A stretch of DNA of 64,000 bases. Origin: Thinopyrum elongatum. Lineage: Eukaryota; Streptophyta; Magnoliopsida; Poales; Poaceae. Made by a program: the position numbers and the translations under genes. Position 1 is the stretch's first letter, and each line of letters starts with the position of its first letter. The notes below the pieces were generated by a model. That model made no database searches and was not told the origin of the DNA. It saw only the letters and a list, made by a program, of their open reading frames with translations. Below are positions 49,708 to 61,591 of the stretch, piece after piece. The DNA lies in assembly GCA_011799875.1 (NCBI GenBank), contig CM022301.1:326634929-326698928 (forward strand), in the 5' to 3' direction.

Positions 49708-52700
49708 TGATACGTCTCCAACGTATCTATAATTTTTTATTGGTCCATGCTATTATATTATCTGTTTTGGATGTTTTATTTGCATTAATATGCTATTTTA
49801 TATTATTTTTGGTACTAACCTGTAGCGACCCGACCCGAAATCGGTCAAGTCTCTGTGTAGCTGTACCATCCCAAGGTCATGCTGGCACACACAGTACATT
49901 GATGAAAAGATTCAAAGTCCAATCACACCTGAATTTATTACACGATTCTCATATCGAGTCTTTATTACATCATAATAAATTCGGCCGAAGGCCAACTCAT
50001 GAGAAATAAACTAAAATAAAGTTGCGGAAGCGTAGACGATAAGCGAGTCCATCCGATTCCATAGGGCAATCACCGAGCGTAGATCGTAGCCTCACTCCTG
50101 GTCTGAAAACTCCTCTGCAACATGAGACGTTGCAGCCGTGTAGGTCAGCATTTTGAATATGCCGGCAAGTCATAGAGAGAACAATAATATTAATGCTAAC
50201 ACTATATGCAATTTGGCTGTGGGGCTCTAAGTTTGATGTTTTTGCGAAAAAGCCAATTTTTCCCTACAATAAAGGACTTGCTTGCAATTACTACAAAATG
50301 TTGGTTGTTATTGAGATGGTTCCGCCAACCAATGTCTCATTCCCAATTATTAAATAACCCATCAATTAATTTATTTGTTTGGTATTGAGATTTCCGAAAT
50401 ACTCCAATTCCAGAGGCTCAGTTGTCCCTAACCGGGGACACGTCTAATCGATTAGGTTTTCACTCTGCAGAGTCTTGTGCACTTTACCCGCAAGAATTGT
50501 TCCCTCCTTTGAGTCCTCGCACTGCATGGTGTTTGAAGATGCGACGAACGAAACAGGGTCTTCCGAAGAGTTCCTCTGGGCCACTGCCGGTGCCCATCCA
50601 ATCCTACCGTTCTTCTACATCTCGTAGCACCGTCCGGTCAGAGTCACGCCTAGGGTCGACCAAGCCAGAGCCCATAATGGCTTGCGGCTGCACAGGTAAG
50701 CTTCCGGTCAAGGTGTATCCATCCGTTTCTTCGTGGCTGGGTGAAGCTTTCCGCAAGATGTCATGGCGCTTCTCCATGCATCCCGGCCATCCGCTGGTTG
50801 CTCCAGGGTACCCATCAATTCCGTCCTCCACCCAGTAGTGAATTTGAAGTCCATCTTGAGCATCTTGAAATCATCGGGTTGTCATCATCTTGACTCTCAC
50901 ATCTCCCTTATGAATCACTCAACCAACCCCGTCTACAAAAGCATAGCAATCAACTACATCGTCCCGGGCATTGGTGACAAGGGGAAATGGGTTCAACCTA
51001 CCTCATGATACTACTCAAGAACATAACTTAAAAATTCTCCTACTGCATGCATGGTGGGGAGGAATAATTCTAATGCAACAAATCATAGGTACTATAAAAC
51101 ATGATCAAATGACTTGCCTGGCTGACGGTCTTCAAAAGCTAGTGACTCGTGATAGCAAGCTTCGCACTCCGGGAATTCTATTCGAAGCAAACAATAAACA
51201 CATAAACATACAATGGTATAACATAACAGCAAGCTAACGTAAATCACGCAAGCAATCATACCAAAACCAAAGAAAACTCGAAGAACTCAATTCAAGATTT
51301 TCATTACTTCAAGCAAACAACTAGAAAATAGTTTTATCCTACTAAAACATTTCTTAACAGAACCAAAACAATAGTTTTTGTTAACTAACAGAAAGGAAAA
51401 CATTATAAAAACTTGGTGCAAAAAGAAACACATTAAAAGCTAATTTAAAACTCTACTTATGCCTAAAACAAAACTAGTAAGAAAATAAAGTAAAACATTT
51501 TTTTTCTGTAAATAAAAGTTCACCCTCTGTAACTACAGAAACTAATCTGAAACAAAATATAGCAGAGGTGAAAATAAAATTTTAAAATAATTAAAACAAC
51601 AGAAAACAACGGCAGGTTAAAATAACTAGAATAGGCTTGTTTTCGTGTAAAACTAATTTTAATAAAAACTATAAATACCCAAATAAATCCTACTGCTAGG
51701 CAAGGTCAAAACAAAACAGTGGCAACAAGAAACATTAAAAAAATTAATCCTAGCTCATTTTATAGCAGAAATACTAATCTGACTAAAACTAAAATAAAAA
51801 AAATAAAAAAAATAAAACATGGCCGAAACTATTTTATACAGAAACTTTAGGAAATTTGAAAACTAGATCAAAAAGAATCAACTAAAAATATTTAATAACA
51901 TAAAAGTTATAGATTTTACAAGATCAGAACTATTCTGTTTTAAAAACAGAAACTAAAAAAACTAAAAAAAACTAAACTAGTTAATGGGCCGAACGGTGGG
52001 CGATCTGGAACTAAACAACGCTCGGGCGAACTTTAACTACATATGCGGCAAAGAGTTAAACCGACCGGTTCGATCTAACTAAAAAAACCATAACTAAACC
52101 GGGAACTAACCGATCTAATAGGAAAAAACCTAACTCTTCGCGTGATCTAATCTAGGCCGTAGATTAATGATCGGACGGTAGAGAGAGGCTCGGGCTTACA
52201 GTGAACGGCGGTGACGGACGGAGACGACATCGGCGGCTCGGGCGTGGTCGGTGGTGTCGCTCCGGCGGTCGGGGAAAGCGGCGGAGACGTCGGGGCGAAG
52301 TGGAGGAGCGTGGCGGAGGCGGTGGTGATGTCGAGGTGGCTCGGGGACGTCGGAGGCGGTCAGGGCGAAGACGACGGCTTCCTGGTGAGCTGCAGCTCCG
52401 GCGGGCGGTGGTCGAGCTCAGGGTCGACGGTGTGGTGCTCCTGGAGGAAGAAGGGGGTGTCAGGGAGGTGTGGAAAGAAGAGGGGTTCGGGTGGAGGTGC
52501 TTGGAAGCAAGGTGGGTCCTCACCGGTGTCGGTAGTGGAGGTGAACAGAGGCGGTGGCGGCTAGATGCGTTTCACGAGGGCGCGAGCTATGGTGGGTTTT
52601 GAGCTAGGGTTTTAGGGGGGTTCGAGGGAGGAGAGCGAGGGGAATATATAGGGCATAGCCTTGCGGGAGGGGGCGGCTTCGGAGCGTGATCCCGGGAAGA

Positions 52701-54635
52701 TCGCGGCGACGGGCGGCTGTGGTCGTGCTCCGGCTTGGCGGGGCATGCGCGAGGGGAAAGAGAAGAGGTGGGGCCGGCGCGTCGGTGAGAGAGGGAGAGG
52801 AGGGTGCGGGTGGGCGACCGAGGCGGAGAGGGACTCGGGTGCGGGCGCGGTGCTGGGCTGGCCGGCTCGGGCGCTGCTGGCTGGGCCGGTTGGCCTAGCC
52901 AGCTCGGGGATTCTCTTTTTTTTTTAAATAGACAGAGAAGAAAATAGCTATATATAGAAATATATAATATCTTTATATAGGACATATATATATATCAAAA
53001 AGATCAGAAAAAATAAATCCCAGAAGATGAACATTTTTTCTAGAGGCAAACAGAAACTTTTATAAAAAACATTTTTCTGAAAATCCCAAATAAAATTCAA
53101 ATTTGAATTCAAACTTTTTGGCATTATTTTCTTCTGACATTTTTGGAGTGTCATGTTAGCTCCTCTCATATTTTTGCACAAGTATTGGCCAGGTATTTTT
53201 GAAATAAATTTCAATGCCAATTTGAATCCAAATTCAAATAAAACTCAAAGTGCCACTGGAATTTCAAATGCCACTCAAATTCAAACAACATGCATAGATG
53301 CTTAGCTAATAATTGTAAAACATTCCAAATTGAAAATTTGGGATGTTACATAACCTATTAACCTAGAGCCCAGTGCCACTTTCTGTTTTTTCCTTGTTTT
53401 TGAGTTCTACAGAAAAGGAATATCAAACGGAGTCCAAACGAGCTGAAAATTTACGGTGATATTTTATGGACCAAAAGAGACCCCGAAGCACCAGAGCTGG
53501 GCCAGGAGGTGACCGAGGAGGCCACAAGCCTGGGGGGCGCCCCCCTAGGGCGCGTCTCCCGAGCTTGTGGGCCCCTCGGGCACCCCCCCCGACTTGTTTC
53601 CAATGCCAAAAATTCTTATAAATATAGAAACCTCCGAAAAGAACCCTAGATCGGAAGTTCCGCCACCGTAAGCCTCTGTAGCCACGAAAAACCAATCGGG
53701 ACCCCATTCCGGCACCCTGTCGGAGGGGGAAACCATCACCGAAGGCCATCTTCATCATCCCGGCGGTATCCATGACGAGGAGGGAGTAGTTCACCCTTGG
53801 GGCTGACGGTATGTACCAGTAGCTATGTGTTTGATCTCTCTCTCTCTCTCTCTCCTGTTCTTGATTTGGCACGATCTTGATGTACCGCGAGCTTTGTTAC
53901 TATAGTTGGATCATATGGTGTTCTTCCCTATCTACCCTTCTTGTGATGAATTGAGTCTTGCTCTTTGAGGTTTCGTTATGTTGGATTGAGTATTGGATTT
54001 GAGAACACTTGATGTATGTCTTGCGATGGGATATCTGTGGTGACAATGGGATGTTCTATTGATTCAATTGATGTATGTTTTGGCACTCAACTCACGAATT
54101 CCCGAGGTGACATTGGGGTAATCTCTGCATAGGGGTTGATGCACGTTTTCATCCTACGTTCTCCGATAGAAACTTTGGAGTGATTCTTTGTCGCACATTG
54201 AGGGATTGTTATACGATCCAATTATGTTATCATTGTTGAGAGAATTTGCACTAGTGAAAGTATGAACCCTAGGCCTTGTTTTCAAGCATTGCAATACCGT
54301 TTTTGGTCACTTTTGTTACTAGTTACCTTGCTGTTTTTATATTTTTAGATTACAAAACCTATATCTACTATCCATATTACACTTGTATCACCATCTCTTC
54401 GCCGAACTAGTGCACCTATACAATTTACCCCTGTATTGGGTGTGTTGGGGACACAAGAGACTCTTTGTTATTTGGTTGCAGGGTTGTTTGAGAGAGACCA
54501 TCTTCATGCTATGCCTCCCACAGATTGATAAACCTTAGGTCATCCACTTGAGGGAAAATTGCTACTGTCCTACAAAACTCTGCGCTTGGAGGCCCAACAC
54601 GAGTCTACAAGAAGAAGGTTGCATAGTAGACATCA
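49708..54635 (+). repeat. 3' LTR of D, split by L
   Basis: LTR sequence is 49708-49820 and 53356-54635 (about 1.39 kb in total), matching 43431-44817. A (TC)n run lies near 53838-53854. The LTR ends GCATAGTAGACATCA. Confidence 0.9.
49821..53350 (-). mobile_element. Solo LTR L, 3.5 kb, probably chromodomain-type Gypsy
   Basis: It is flanked by perfect TSD TAACC (49816-49820 and 53351-53355). In element sense it starts TGTAACATCCCAAATTTTC and ends GGTCGGGTCGCTACA, like the LTR ends of B. No internal domain, primer site or coding frame is found. The size and ends suit a single LTR left after LTR-LTR recombination; orientation is inferred from similarity to the B ends. AT-rich sequence at 51250-52150 and 52920-53350 surrounds a GC-rich block at 52200-52900, where ORFs on both strands are composition artefacts. 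Confidence 0.72.
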
Positions 54636-54670
54636 CGGCACAGTTAAAGGACTCTTGGTATTGTGGCAGC

Positions 54671-54679
54671 TTATAAAAG
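54671..54679 (+). promoter_or_regulatory. TATA-like box before antisense ORF of F
   Basis: TTATAAAAG lies 131 bases upstream of the ATG at 54811, on the strand opposite the gag of F. D is inserted only 35 bases upstream of it, which would separate it from any further upstream elements. Confidence 0.45.
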
Positions 54680-54810
54680 GGAAAGATCCACCGCTATCTC
54701 CGCGCACTTTCTCCTTCCTCTCGCCATTGCTTTCCCCAATCTACAAAGCTCCAGTGCCCCGACCCATGCTTCCTCAAGAACTCCCTTCTAGCCACTCCCT
54801 CAATTTGGCT

Positions 54811-57800
54811 ATGGCCGGATCTGGTGCAAAAGGAAAGTGGGAGGCCTCCATCGTCACCAACAACGACATCGAGGATCTGAAGCGTGCCAACTACCTCTAA
54901 GCCGATGTTGTTCACCGGGCTTCGAAGGAGGGCCAGGTCGTCCCCACGCCCCAACCAGGCGAGAGGGTGGTGTTCGTCCCACACTTCGTCCGGGGACTGG
55001 GCTTCCCGCTCCACCCCTTTGTCAGGGGGTTGATGTTCTTCTACGGGCTAGATTTTCACGATCTGGCCCCGAACTGCTTTCTGCACATCTCGGCCTTCAT
55101 CATCATCTGCGAGGCCTTTCTGTGGGTCCAGCCACACTTCGGCTTATGGCTGAAGGTCTTTAACATCAAGCCGAAGATAGTCGACGGCCAATAGGCGTAC
55201 TGTGGAGGGGCGATGATTAGCAAGCTCGCCCGTGTCGAGTGGCCGGGAGGCACCTTCATAGAGATCGTCAAGGTCTGGCAAAAAGAGTGGTTCTACATAA
55301 CTGAACCACGCGGAGCCGACTGGGCGGCGGTTCCCGAATTTAGATCCGGACCCCCCAAGAGGCTAACCTCGTGGACCAAGAAGGGCCTTGACTGGGGGTC
55401 ACCTACAGAGGTGGACTCGCTACAGAAGCGCCTCTCCAGCATGATAAAGGCGGGCGCCAAGCTGACCAATGTGGTTCAGGTGATGCTCTGTCGCCGCCTC
55501 CTACCCTGCCAACAACGGGCCGCCCCAATATGGTCCTACAAGCCGGAGGACCCAACCATCGTGCTCCATTTCTATGGCATCACCCACGACAAGTTGTGGA
55601 AGGTGCTGTTCAAGCCCCAGAAGGAGTGGCCGGCCAAGGAGGAAGACATTGACCTCTATGCCGCACACCCTCCCTAGGAGGTAATGAAATTTTATCCTTT
55701 TATGTATGAATTTCTATCTTTGAACAAGGGATTTGACTCTTACTTTCCCACCTTCACAGGGCTGGCTTGAGAAAGCCGTACTGATCGACAGTCCGGCCCC
55801 ACTGCTCGAAGGCCCCAGGAAATGTTGACCCTGGCACTGTACAAGGCGTTGGAGAAGAAAGAGAAGAAGAAGATCAAGGCGAGGGAGGTCCGAGAAGGCC
55901 TCCGCAAAAGGGGACCGCCAGACACTAAGTCCGGGGATACCCATGCCCCCTCTGCTCAGGAGGGGAAGGAGGAAGAGGACGGGGAGGAGAGCGACTCCTC
56001 CCGAACCAGGAAGACGGCAACGTCAGACAACACCGAGGAGGAACAACCTCCTCACGCCCCAAAGAAGCAGCGCAAGCCCAAGTTGGTCTTGCCCGACGAC
56101 AGCTCGGACCCCGCAAAGGAGTCCCAAGCTTCAGAAGAGGTTCCGCAGAGGAACCCCATGGTCAAGCCCCCTGCCCAAAGGTACGAATCCGAAGACTCTC
56201 CGGGCATTTTGCCCTAAGTCTCATTATTAATCATATGTATACCTTTCGTATTGCAGGCAGCCACGCGACCTCCCAACTGACCAGGTCTCGGAGGGGAACT
56301 CTCCGCCAGCCGAATTGGCGGAGAGTGGGACTGTGTCACGATCATCAGGGAGACCGGGGAGGTGCTGTCTCGAAGGACCCCTACCGGCCCGGACACGGGA
56401 GGAGGTGGTGATGATGTCATGGTCGAGGTTAATACCTCGGTCACCGAAGACCAGTAGGGGAGATCCCTCCTGGTGAACAAAGCGGGGGAGCTCGGTCAAT
56501 CCGAGCCCTCACCGAAGACAGTTCCGGAGCCCCCAAGGCCCCCGGAGTCGTCCATCCCGACCTCCGCTGAAGGGGGAGCCAGGGCCCCATTGCCAGCGTC
56601 GAACATCGGTGATCAGGTTGTGGCCGGGTGGCCGGACGTGATGGAGGAAGCTTTGAACAGCTCCTCCGTAGTTGCGGAACACCGTGCCCTGATGGGCGTG
56701 GTTTTGCAAAGTATTCGGTCCGTTAACAGCGAACTGAAGGGAGCCTTCGGGGGCCTCCTGACGGGCTTCGAGGTAAGCCATGTAATATTCTTTCCATAAA
56801 GTGAATTTTGTAAGCAAAGTTGTGCAATACTCGTATATATATATAGCATCCCCCGAGCCCTGGGTGAGTTTGAAAAGCTCAGACTTGGATCGAATAGTCG
56901 AGGAATGCCTATGATAGTTGAAGCGAAGTCCCCGAGGCTCCGTCAGGATTGAAAAAGCCTGGTGGAGGATCAAAAATCATTGAATCGGGAGTCGAAATCA
57001 TATAAGCTTTTATTTTTTGTGGTAGGCCTCGTCTTCGGCGGCGGCTCCCAGTGCCGTGGAGCTGGCCGAAATGAATCGGAAGCTCAAGAGCTCCGATGAG
57101 GAGCTTGACCGTGTCAACAAGCGGTTCGATAAAGCGCAAGGTTAGTTTGGTCGAGACTTAGTAGTTCGGATTTCCTTATCGGGCAAGGTATTCGGGGTTA
57201 TCACTAAGCAAGAATTGCTTAATTATGACTGCAGCTGTCACCGTAGAGGTCGAGAACCTCAAGGCTGAACTAAAGAACGCCAAGCAGGAGGCTGCCGAAT
57301 AGAAGGTGGCCGCCGAGCGAGCGGCCGACGAGCTGTCGATGGTGAAAACCGTCAGCGAAAAGCACGAGGCCAGAGAGGCCGAAGTGCAGCAGGAGCTCAA
57401 GGATGCCGTCACTAAATGTGAGGGCCTTGAGCAGAAAAATAAGGGTTAAGCGACCGAGCTGTCCAAGATAAAGCAGGAGATCCAGGAGGCAAGGACAGAA
57501 ACGCGAGGCACCCGAGAGGAGCTCCGCCAAGTGAAGCTAATTGCAGATGGTAAGCCGTAATTACTGCATAGTGTCTTTGGTGGTCAAAGGTTCGCTGTGC
57601 TCACACGAGTGTGGCGTTCCTTAGGCGCATTTGTGGATCTTCCGAGGAGTGCGGCGGATGCGGCCAAGCACTTTGCGTCTCGGGAGGGCGATGCCGAGCA
57701 CAGGCTGTTCTGGGCGCAGTTTCAAGTGCCCGAGCACCCTCCCCTCCTGAGTAATCAAATAAAGCAACTGATGGAGTTGCACCGGATGGCTGAGCCGGCC

Positions 57801-58109
57801 ATGAAGGACCTTTGTGTTCGGCTGTGGCCTCCGGAGCTGATGCCGAGCAGCTACTTTGGCCTGGTGCAGAAGCTATGCGACGCCGCTTCCCATATTGACG
57901 CTGTGAAGTGTTTCGTCAGCATCGAGGGAGCTCGAATGGCTTTTGCGAGGACCATAGTTCACTGGTCGAAGATCAAGTCAGTCAAGATGGCCACCGGACC
58001 CCCACCCCCTGGGAAGGAGCACAGGCGCCCCGAGCAGTATTTCCCCATCATGATGGATGGTGCTCGGGCAATAGAGGCCCAGTGTTCGAAAGATGTAATA
58101 TTTGAGTGA
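54811..58109 (+). pseudogene. Antisense intron-containing ORF of F ('putative gypsy-type transposon')
   Basis: Inferred exons are 54811-55680, about 55760-56217, about 56257-56772, 57027-57140, 57235-57550 and 57625-58109, with GTAATG, GTAAGC, GTTAGT and GTAAGC donors and ACAG, GGTAG, TGCAG and TTAG acceptors. Exon 1 encodes the PF04195-like domain (FVPHFVRGLGFPLHPFVRGL, PHFGLWLKVFNIKPK). The middle exons are charged (KKEKKKIKAREVREGL), then a long coiled coil (VENLKAELKNAKQEAAE). The last exon encodes LPSSAADAAK-like, KQLMELHRMAEPAMKDLCVR and GKEHRRPEQYFP. Stops at 54898, 55192, 55675 and 57301, plus frame changes, make it a pseudogene. It lies antisense to gag between pol and the 3' LTR, as in other Tat elements. 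The role is unknown. Exon limits are by eye. Confidence 0.65.
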
Positions 58110-59059
58110 TCGCACTATCATGTGTTAGATGACAATTTAACCTTTTGCTTTATAATGTGGTTACTTTGTATGCTTTATCATATTGTGTCTGCTTTTGGTT
58201 ATTTTGACTCGTGTGCGGATGTTTTAATCTGAAAGTTACTAGTCGTCGGCTTCAGCCCCCGTGTAGATGCTACAAGAGGTGTTTCAACCTCTGCACTAAG
58301 ACCCTTAGCCGATGTCTTAGTGCCCGAAGGCGGTAGTGTGTGAGGGAAACAAGGCAACCAGACTATGCGGTTTTAGTGCTTTCACTTAGCCACAGGAGCT
58401 TGACTGCGGGGGCTAGTAACTAGCCCCCAGTGTTTTGTGATGTTCGGGTGAGCCGAGGTATATACCTTCATCATATGGTTTGTGTGAAGACAAACCCTTC
58501 GTATAACATGGTGTAATCTCCAATGATTGATAGTTTAACACTTGTCATCGGATTGCCGACCAGTTCTCGCCTATTATGACAGTCAGTTTTCGGCTTTCTC
58601 CACTGAGGTACTTAACCAGGCGAGCTGGAAGCACAATCGCAGTGGTTCTCCCTTTACCCTCTTAGCCAAACATGCAGAATGTAAGAGGGTAAACACAGGA
58701 GCCGGGCAACCCAACTATTGACCCAAGACATAATTTGGAATCAATTCATATAATGCAATATCCGAGACACTGAACACTTAGAAGAAAAAGTAGTGTCGGA
58801 CTGACGCTTGGGGCGAGTTTTATAATCGATCCCTCGGTCTATTAGCCGATCATACCTAAAGAAAACATGTACCGAACTAGGTTGCTTCGGTGTCAAAGGA
58901 GTAGGAAAAGTTATGCAACGTAAAAGACTGCAAAAGGACCGTGAAGAGTGGTCTTTATTTCTGATGAACTTGTGACGGCTAGCCATACAATCCGAATCGC
59001 CGAAGCAACTGTTTACAGATACTTCGATACGAAATAAATTTTACAGATGAAAGGTTTAC
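58110..59059. other. Spacer between antisense ORF and pol remnant of F
   Basis: No coding signal on either strand. It contains GGGGGCTAGTAACTAGCCCCC (about 58409-58429), a near-perfect palindrome. Both transcription units of F would converge here, so 3' ends are expected in it. Confidence 0.5.
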
Positions 59060-61591
59060 ACAGGGCCTTAATTTGTAGTTTGACGTCCCTACTGTGCCCT
59101 ATTGCATGTCTGCACCTTTGCTCCTGACGGGAGGAAGAACTCCTTGAAGGGGACGATAATCGGCCGACGGGTCCTTGACAGGGGGTCTTGAGAAGTCGTC
59201 GTACTGTTCTAGCTTAATGCCGGATAGGTCCTAGATGGTACCTGTTATCGTCCGAAGACATGTTTGACCATAGCTCGGGTGAACCAAACACTTGGCTCTT
59301 AGGTGATTGGTCCCCACCGCTGCCCATGTTATTTTGAGCGCGAGGTTGTGCATACGAGGGACATACTGTGCGGCTGGGGTGGGTGTGCTGTGGGGTGCGT
59401 ATCCCTATTTACATTGAGTGTAGGGAGGTTCCTCGAACTAAGATAGGGCTTTGGCCTATTTACTTGCCTCCCGTGCCTTAACAGCAGGCTGGTACTTCGG
59501 CCCCTCGATGCCGATTTGGACTTCAGCTGCCAAAGCCGATGTATGCTCCTTAGTCCGGAGTGAGCGCTCCGTGTTGCCATTGACTGTGATGACGCCCTTG
59601 GGTTCGGACATCTTTAGCTTCAGGTATGCGTAATGGGGATGGCATTGAAACGAGCAAATGCCGTACGACACAAGAGTGCGTGATAGCCACTGCGAAAAGG
59701 GATGATGTCGAAGATCAAGTATTCACTGCGGAAGTTGTCCGGCGAGCCGAACACCACTTCCAAGGTCAGAGTGCCCGAGCAGCGAGCTTCAATGCCTGGG
59801 ATTACTCCTTTAAAGGTGGTGTTACTAGGTTTGATCCTTGACGGGTCAATACCCATTTTCCTCACGATATTTGAATAGATCAGATTGAGGCTACTGCCTC
59901 CGTCCATGAGGACTCTAGTGAGGTGATACCCGTCGATAATGGGGTCAAGAACCAGGGCCGCCGATCCTCCGTGACGGATACTGGTCGGATGGTCCCTGCG
60001 ATCGAAGGTGATCGGGCAAGCCGACCACGGGTTAAATTTCGGGGCTACAGGCTCTATGGCGTAGACATCCCAAAGTGTGTGTTTCCTCTCCTTCTTGGGT
60101 ATATGTGTGGCATAGAATATTTTCACCATTTTTACCTCAGGAGGGAATTGTTTCTGGCCTCCATTGCTCGGCCCGCGAGGCTCTTTGTCGTCCTCACTGC
60201 GGGGTCCTTTTCCCTGCTCCTCGACCGTGAGTTTGTCGGCCTGTTTGATCACCCAACAGTTGCGGTTGGTGTGATTGGCGGGTTTGTCTTGGGTGCCATG
60301 GATCTGGCAGGGTATATCCAGTATTTTGTCCAGTGCGGTCGGGCCGTCCCTGTTCCCTTTAAAGGGCTTCTTCCACGGCCCGACTTTGCGTTGCTGAATC
60401 CGGCATTTACTGTCGTATCCTCGGCTTCACCGCCATTATGGCGGCGCTTGTTTTTGTTGCGCCGTGGTTTCTCGTTTCCCTCCCGGACCTCTGAGGTACC
60501 GGGGTCTTCGGGGTTGTTGCTTCTACGAGCCAACCAGCTGTCTTCGCCCGCGCAAAAGCGGGTCATGAGTGAGGTAAGAGCCGACATCGTTCTCGGCTTG
60601 TCTTGGCCAAGCTGACGAGCTAGCCATTCATCCCGGATGCTATGTTTGAATGTGGCTATCACCTCGACATCCGTACAGTCGATGATTTGGTTCTTCTTGG
60701 TCAAGAACTGATTCCAAAATTGCCGGGCTGACTCACCGGGCTGTTGGACCACATGGCTCAGGTCATCGGCGTCCGAAGGCCGAACATAGGTGCCTTGAAA
60801 GTTAGCTCAAAAAGCATCCTCGAGCTATTCCCAACCTATGGAGTTTTCAGGGAGGCTGTTCAACCAATGCCTAGCTGGTCCTTTGAGCTTTAATGGCAGG
60901 TATTTTATGGCGTGGAGGTCATCTCCTCGAGCCATATGAATGTGGAGAAGAAAATCTTCAATCCACATGGTCGGGTCTGTTGTCACGTCGTATTGTTCGA
61001 TGTTTATGGGTTTAAACCCTTCGGGGAATTGGTGCCGCATCACCTTGTCTGTAAAACACATTGGGTGAGCGGCGCCCCTGACGCAGGCCCCATCGCACCG
61101 GAGTTCGGCTGCCATCCGGGCCCGGTGCTGCTCCCGAGCTCTATTGTTTTGATCGAGCCAAGCTTGGTAGCCGTCTCGTCTAGCACGAGGGTATCTTATA
61201 GATCCATAGATGGATCTTGCCTGACCTGTTCTAGCATCCAGATTGTGCCGCAGGTCATATGGGTCCTCAGGCTCTATTGGCTCCTTCCCCTCCTGCGGGG
61301 AGGCGCAGGTGGATCTTCGGCCCTTCCAGCCGTCCTGTCCCGTCCTCGAGGGGGGCGGTCTGGCTGGTCACCCTGAGTACGTCTAGGTGGTGCGGGCTCA
61401 AGGGCCTCATCGTCAAATTGTGGCAGCAGTTTTCGCTTTGGGTAGCTTTTGGTTTGCTGCTCATAGTCGTACCCTTCTTCGGCTACTAGGACTTTTGTCC
61501 ATCTGTCGTTGAGGGTGTCTTGTTCGGCTTTTAGCTGTTGCTGCTTCTTCTTCAGGCTTCTTGAAGTGGCGATGAGTTTCCATTTCAACCA
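59060..61591 (-). pseudogene. Tat-type gag-protease remnant of F
   Basis: Read right to left. A basic, Gln/Arg-rich N region (about 61591-61274) is followed by the gag domain at 61115-60249 (FTDKVMRHQFPEGFKPINIE, DPTMWIEDFLLHIHMARGDD, HWLNSLPENS, then QPGESARQFWNQFLTKKNQI). After a frame change comes protease at 60252-59620 (MDGGSSLNLIYS, DFIIPF-like). Stops at about 60825 and 60807 and at least two frameshifts break it. A short pol stretch (GVITVNGNTERSLRT) follows and then decays by about 59060; RT, RNase H and integrase are absent. Gag would assemble particles and the protease process them; both are dead here. J truncates the N-terminus at 61591. Confidence 0.75.

Larger units (their letters stand above)
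43431..54635 (+). mobile_element. Athila-like Gypsy element D, complete but degenerate
   Basis: The LTRs are 43431-44817 and 49708-54635 (the second interrupted by L), with a tRNA-Asp-type primer site, 4.9 kb of internal sequence and a purine-rich tract. Flanks are CGGCG (43426-43430) and CGGCA (54636-54640), one mismatch. It carries no gag-pol; instead there is a broken cysteine-rich, acidic ORF. It must have depended on proteins from another element. The target is element F. Confidence 0.9.
42486..61591 (-). mobile_element. Tat-type Gypsy element F with antisense ORF (partial)
   Basis: Read right to left: gag (from before 61591 to about 60250), protease (60252-59620), a pol remnant ending near 59060, a spacer, the antisense intron-containing ORF (+ strand, 54811-58109), a purine-rich tract and a 490-base 3' LTR (42486-42976). 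D is inserted at 43430/54636 and J cuts gag at 61591; the 5' LTR is beyond the window. RT, RNase H and integrase are absent, so the copy is deleted or belongs to a non-autonomous family. Gag opposite an additional ORF located near the 3' LTR is the arrangement known for the Tat lineage. Confidence 0.75.

Noticed and set aside
52164..52985. ORFs on both strands in a GC-rich block (117-133 codons)
   Set aside because: They are Arg/Gly/Ser/Pro-rich composition artefacts inside solo LTR L, open on several frames at once.
59923..60615. 230-codon + strand ORF
   Set aside because: It is antisense to the gag-protease of F, where recognisable gag and DGGSS protease motifs are read on the other strand.
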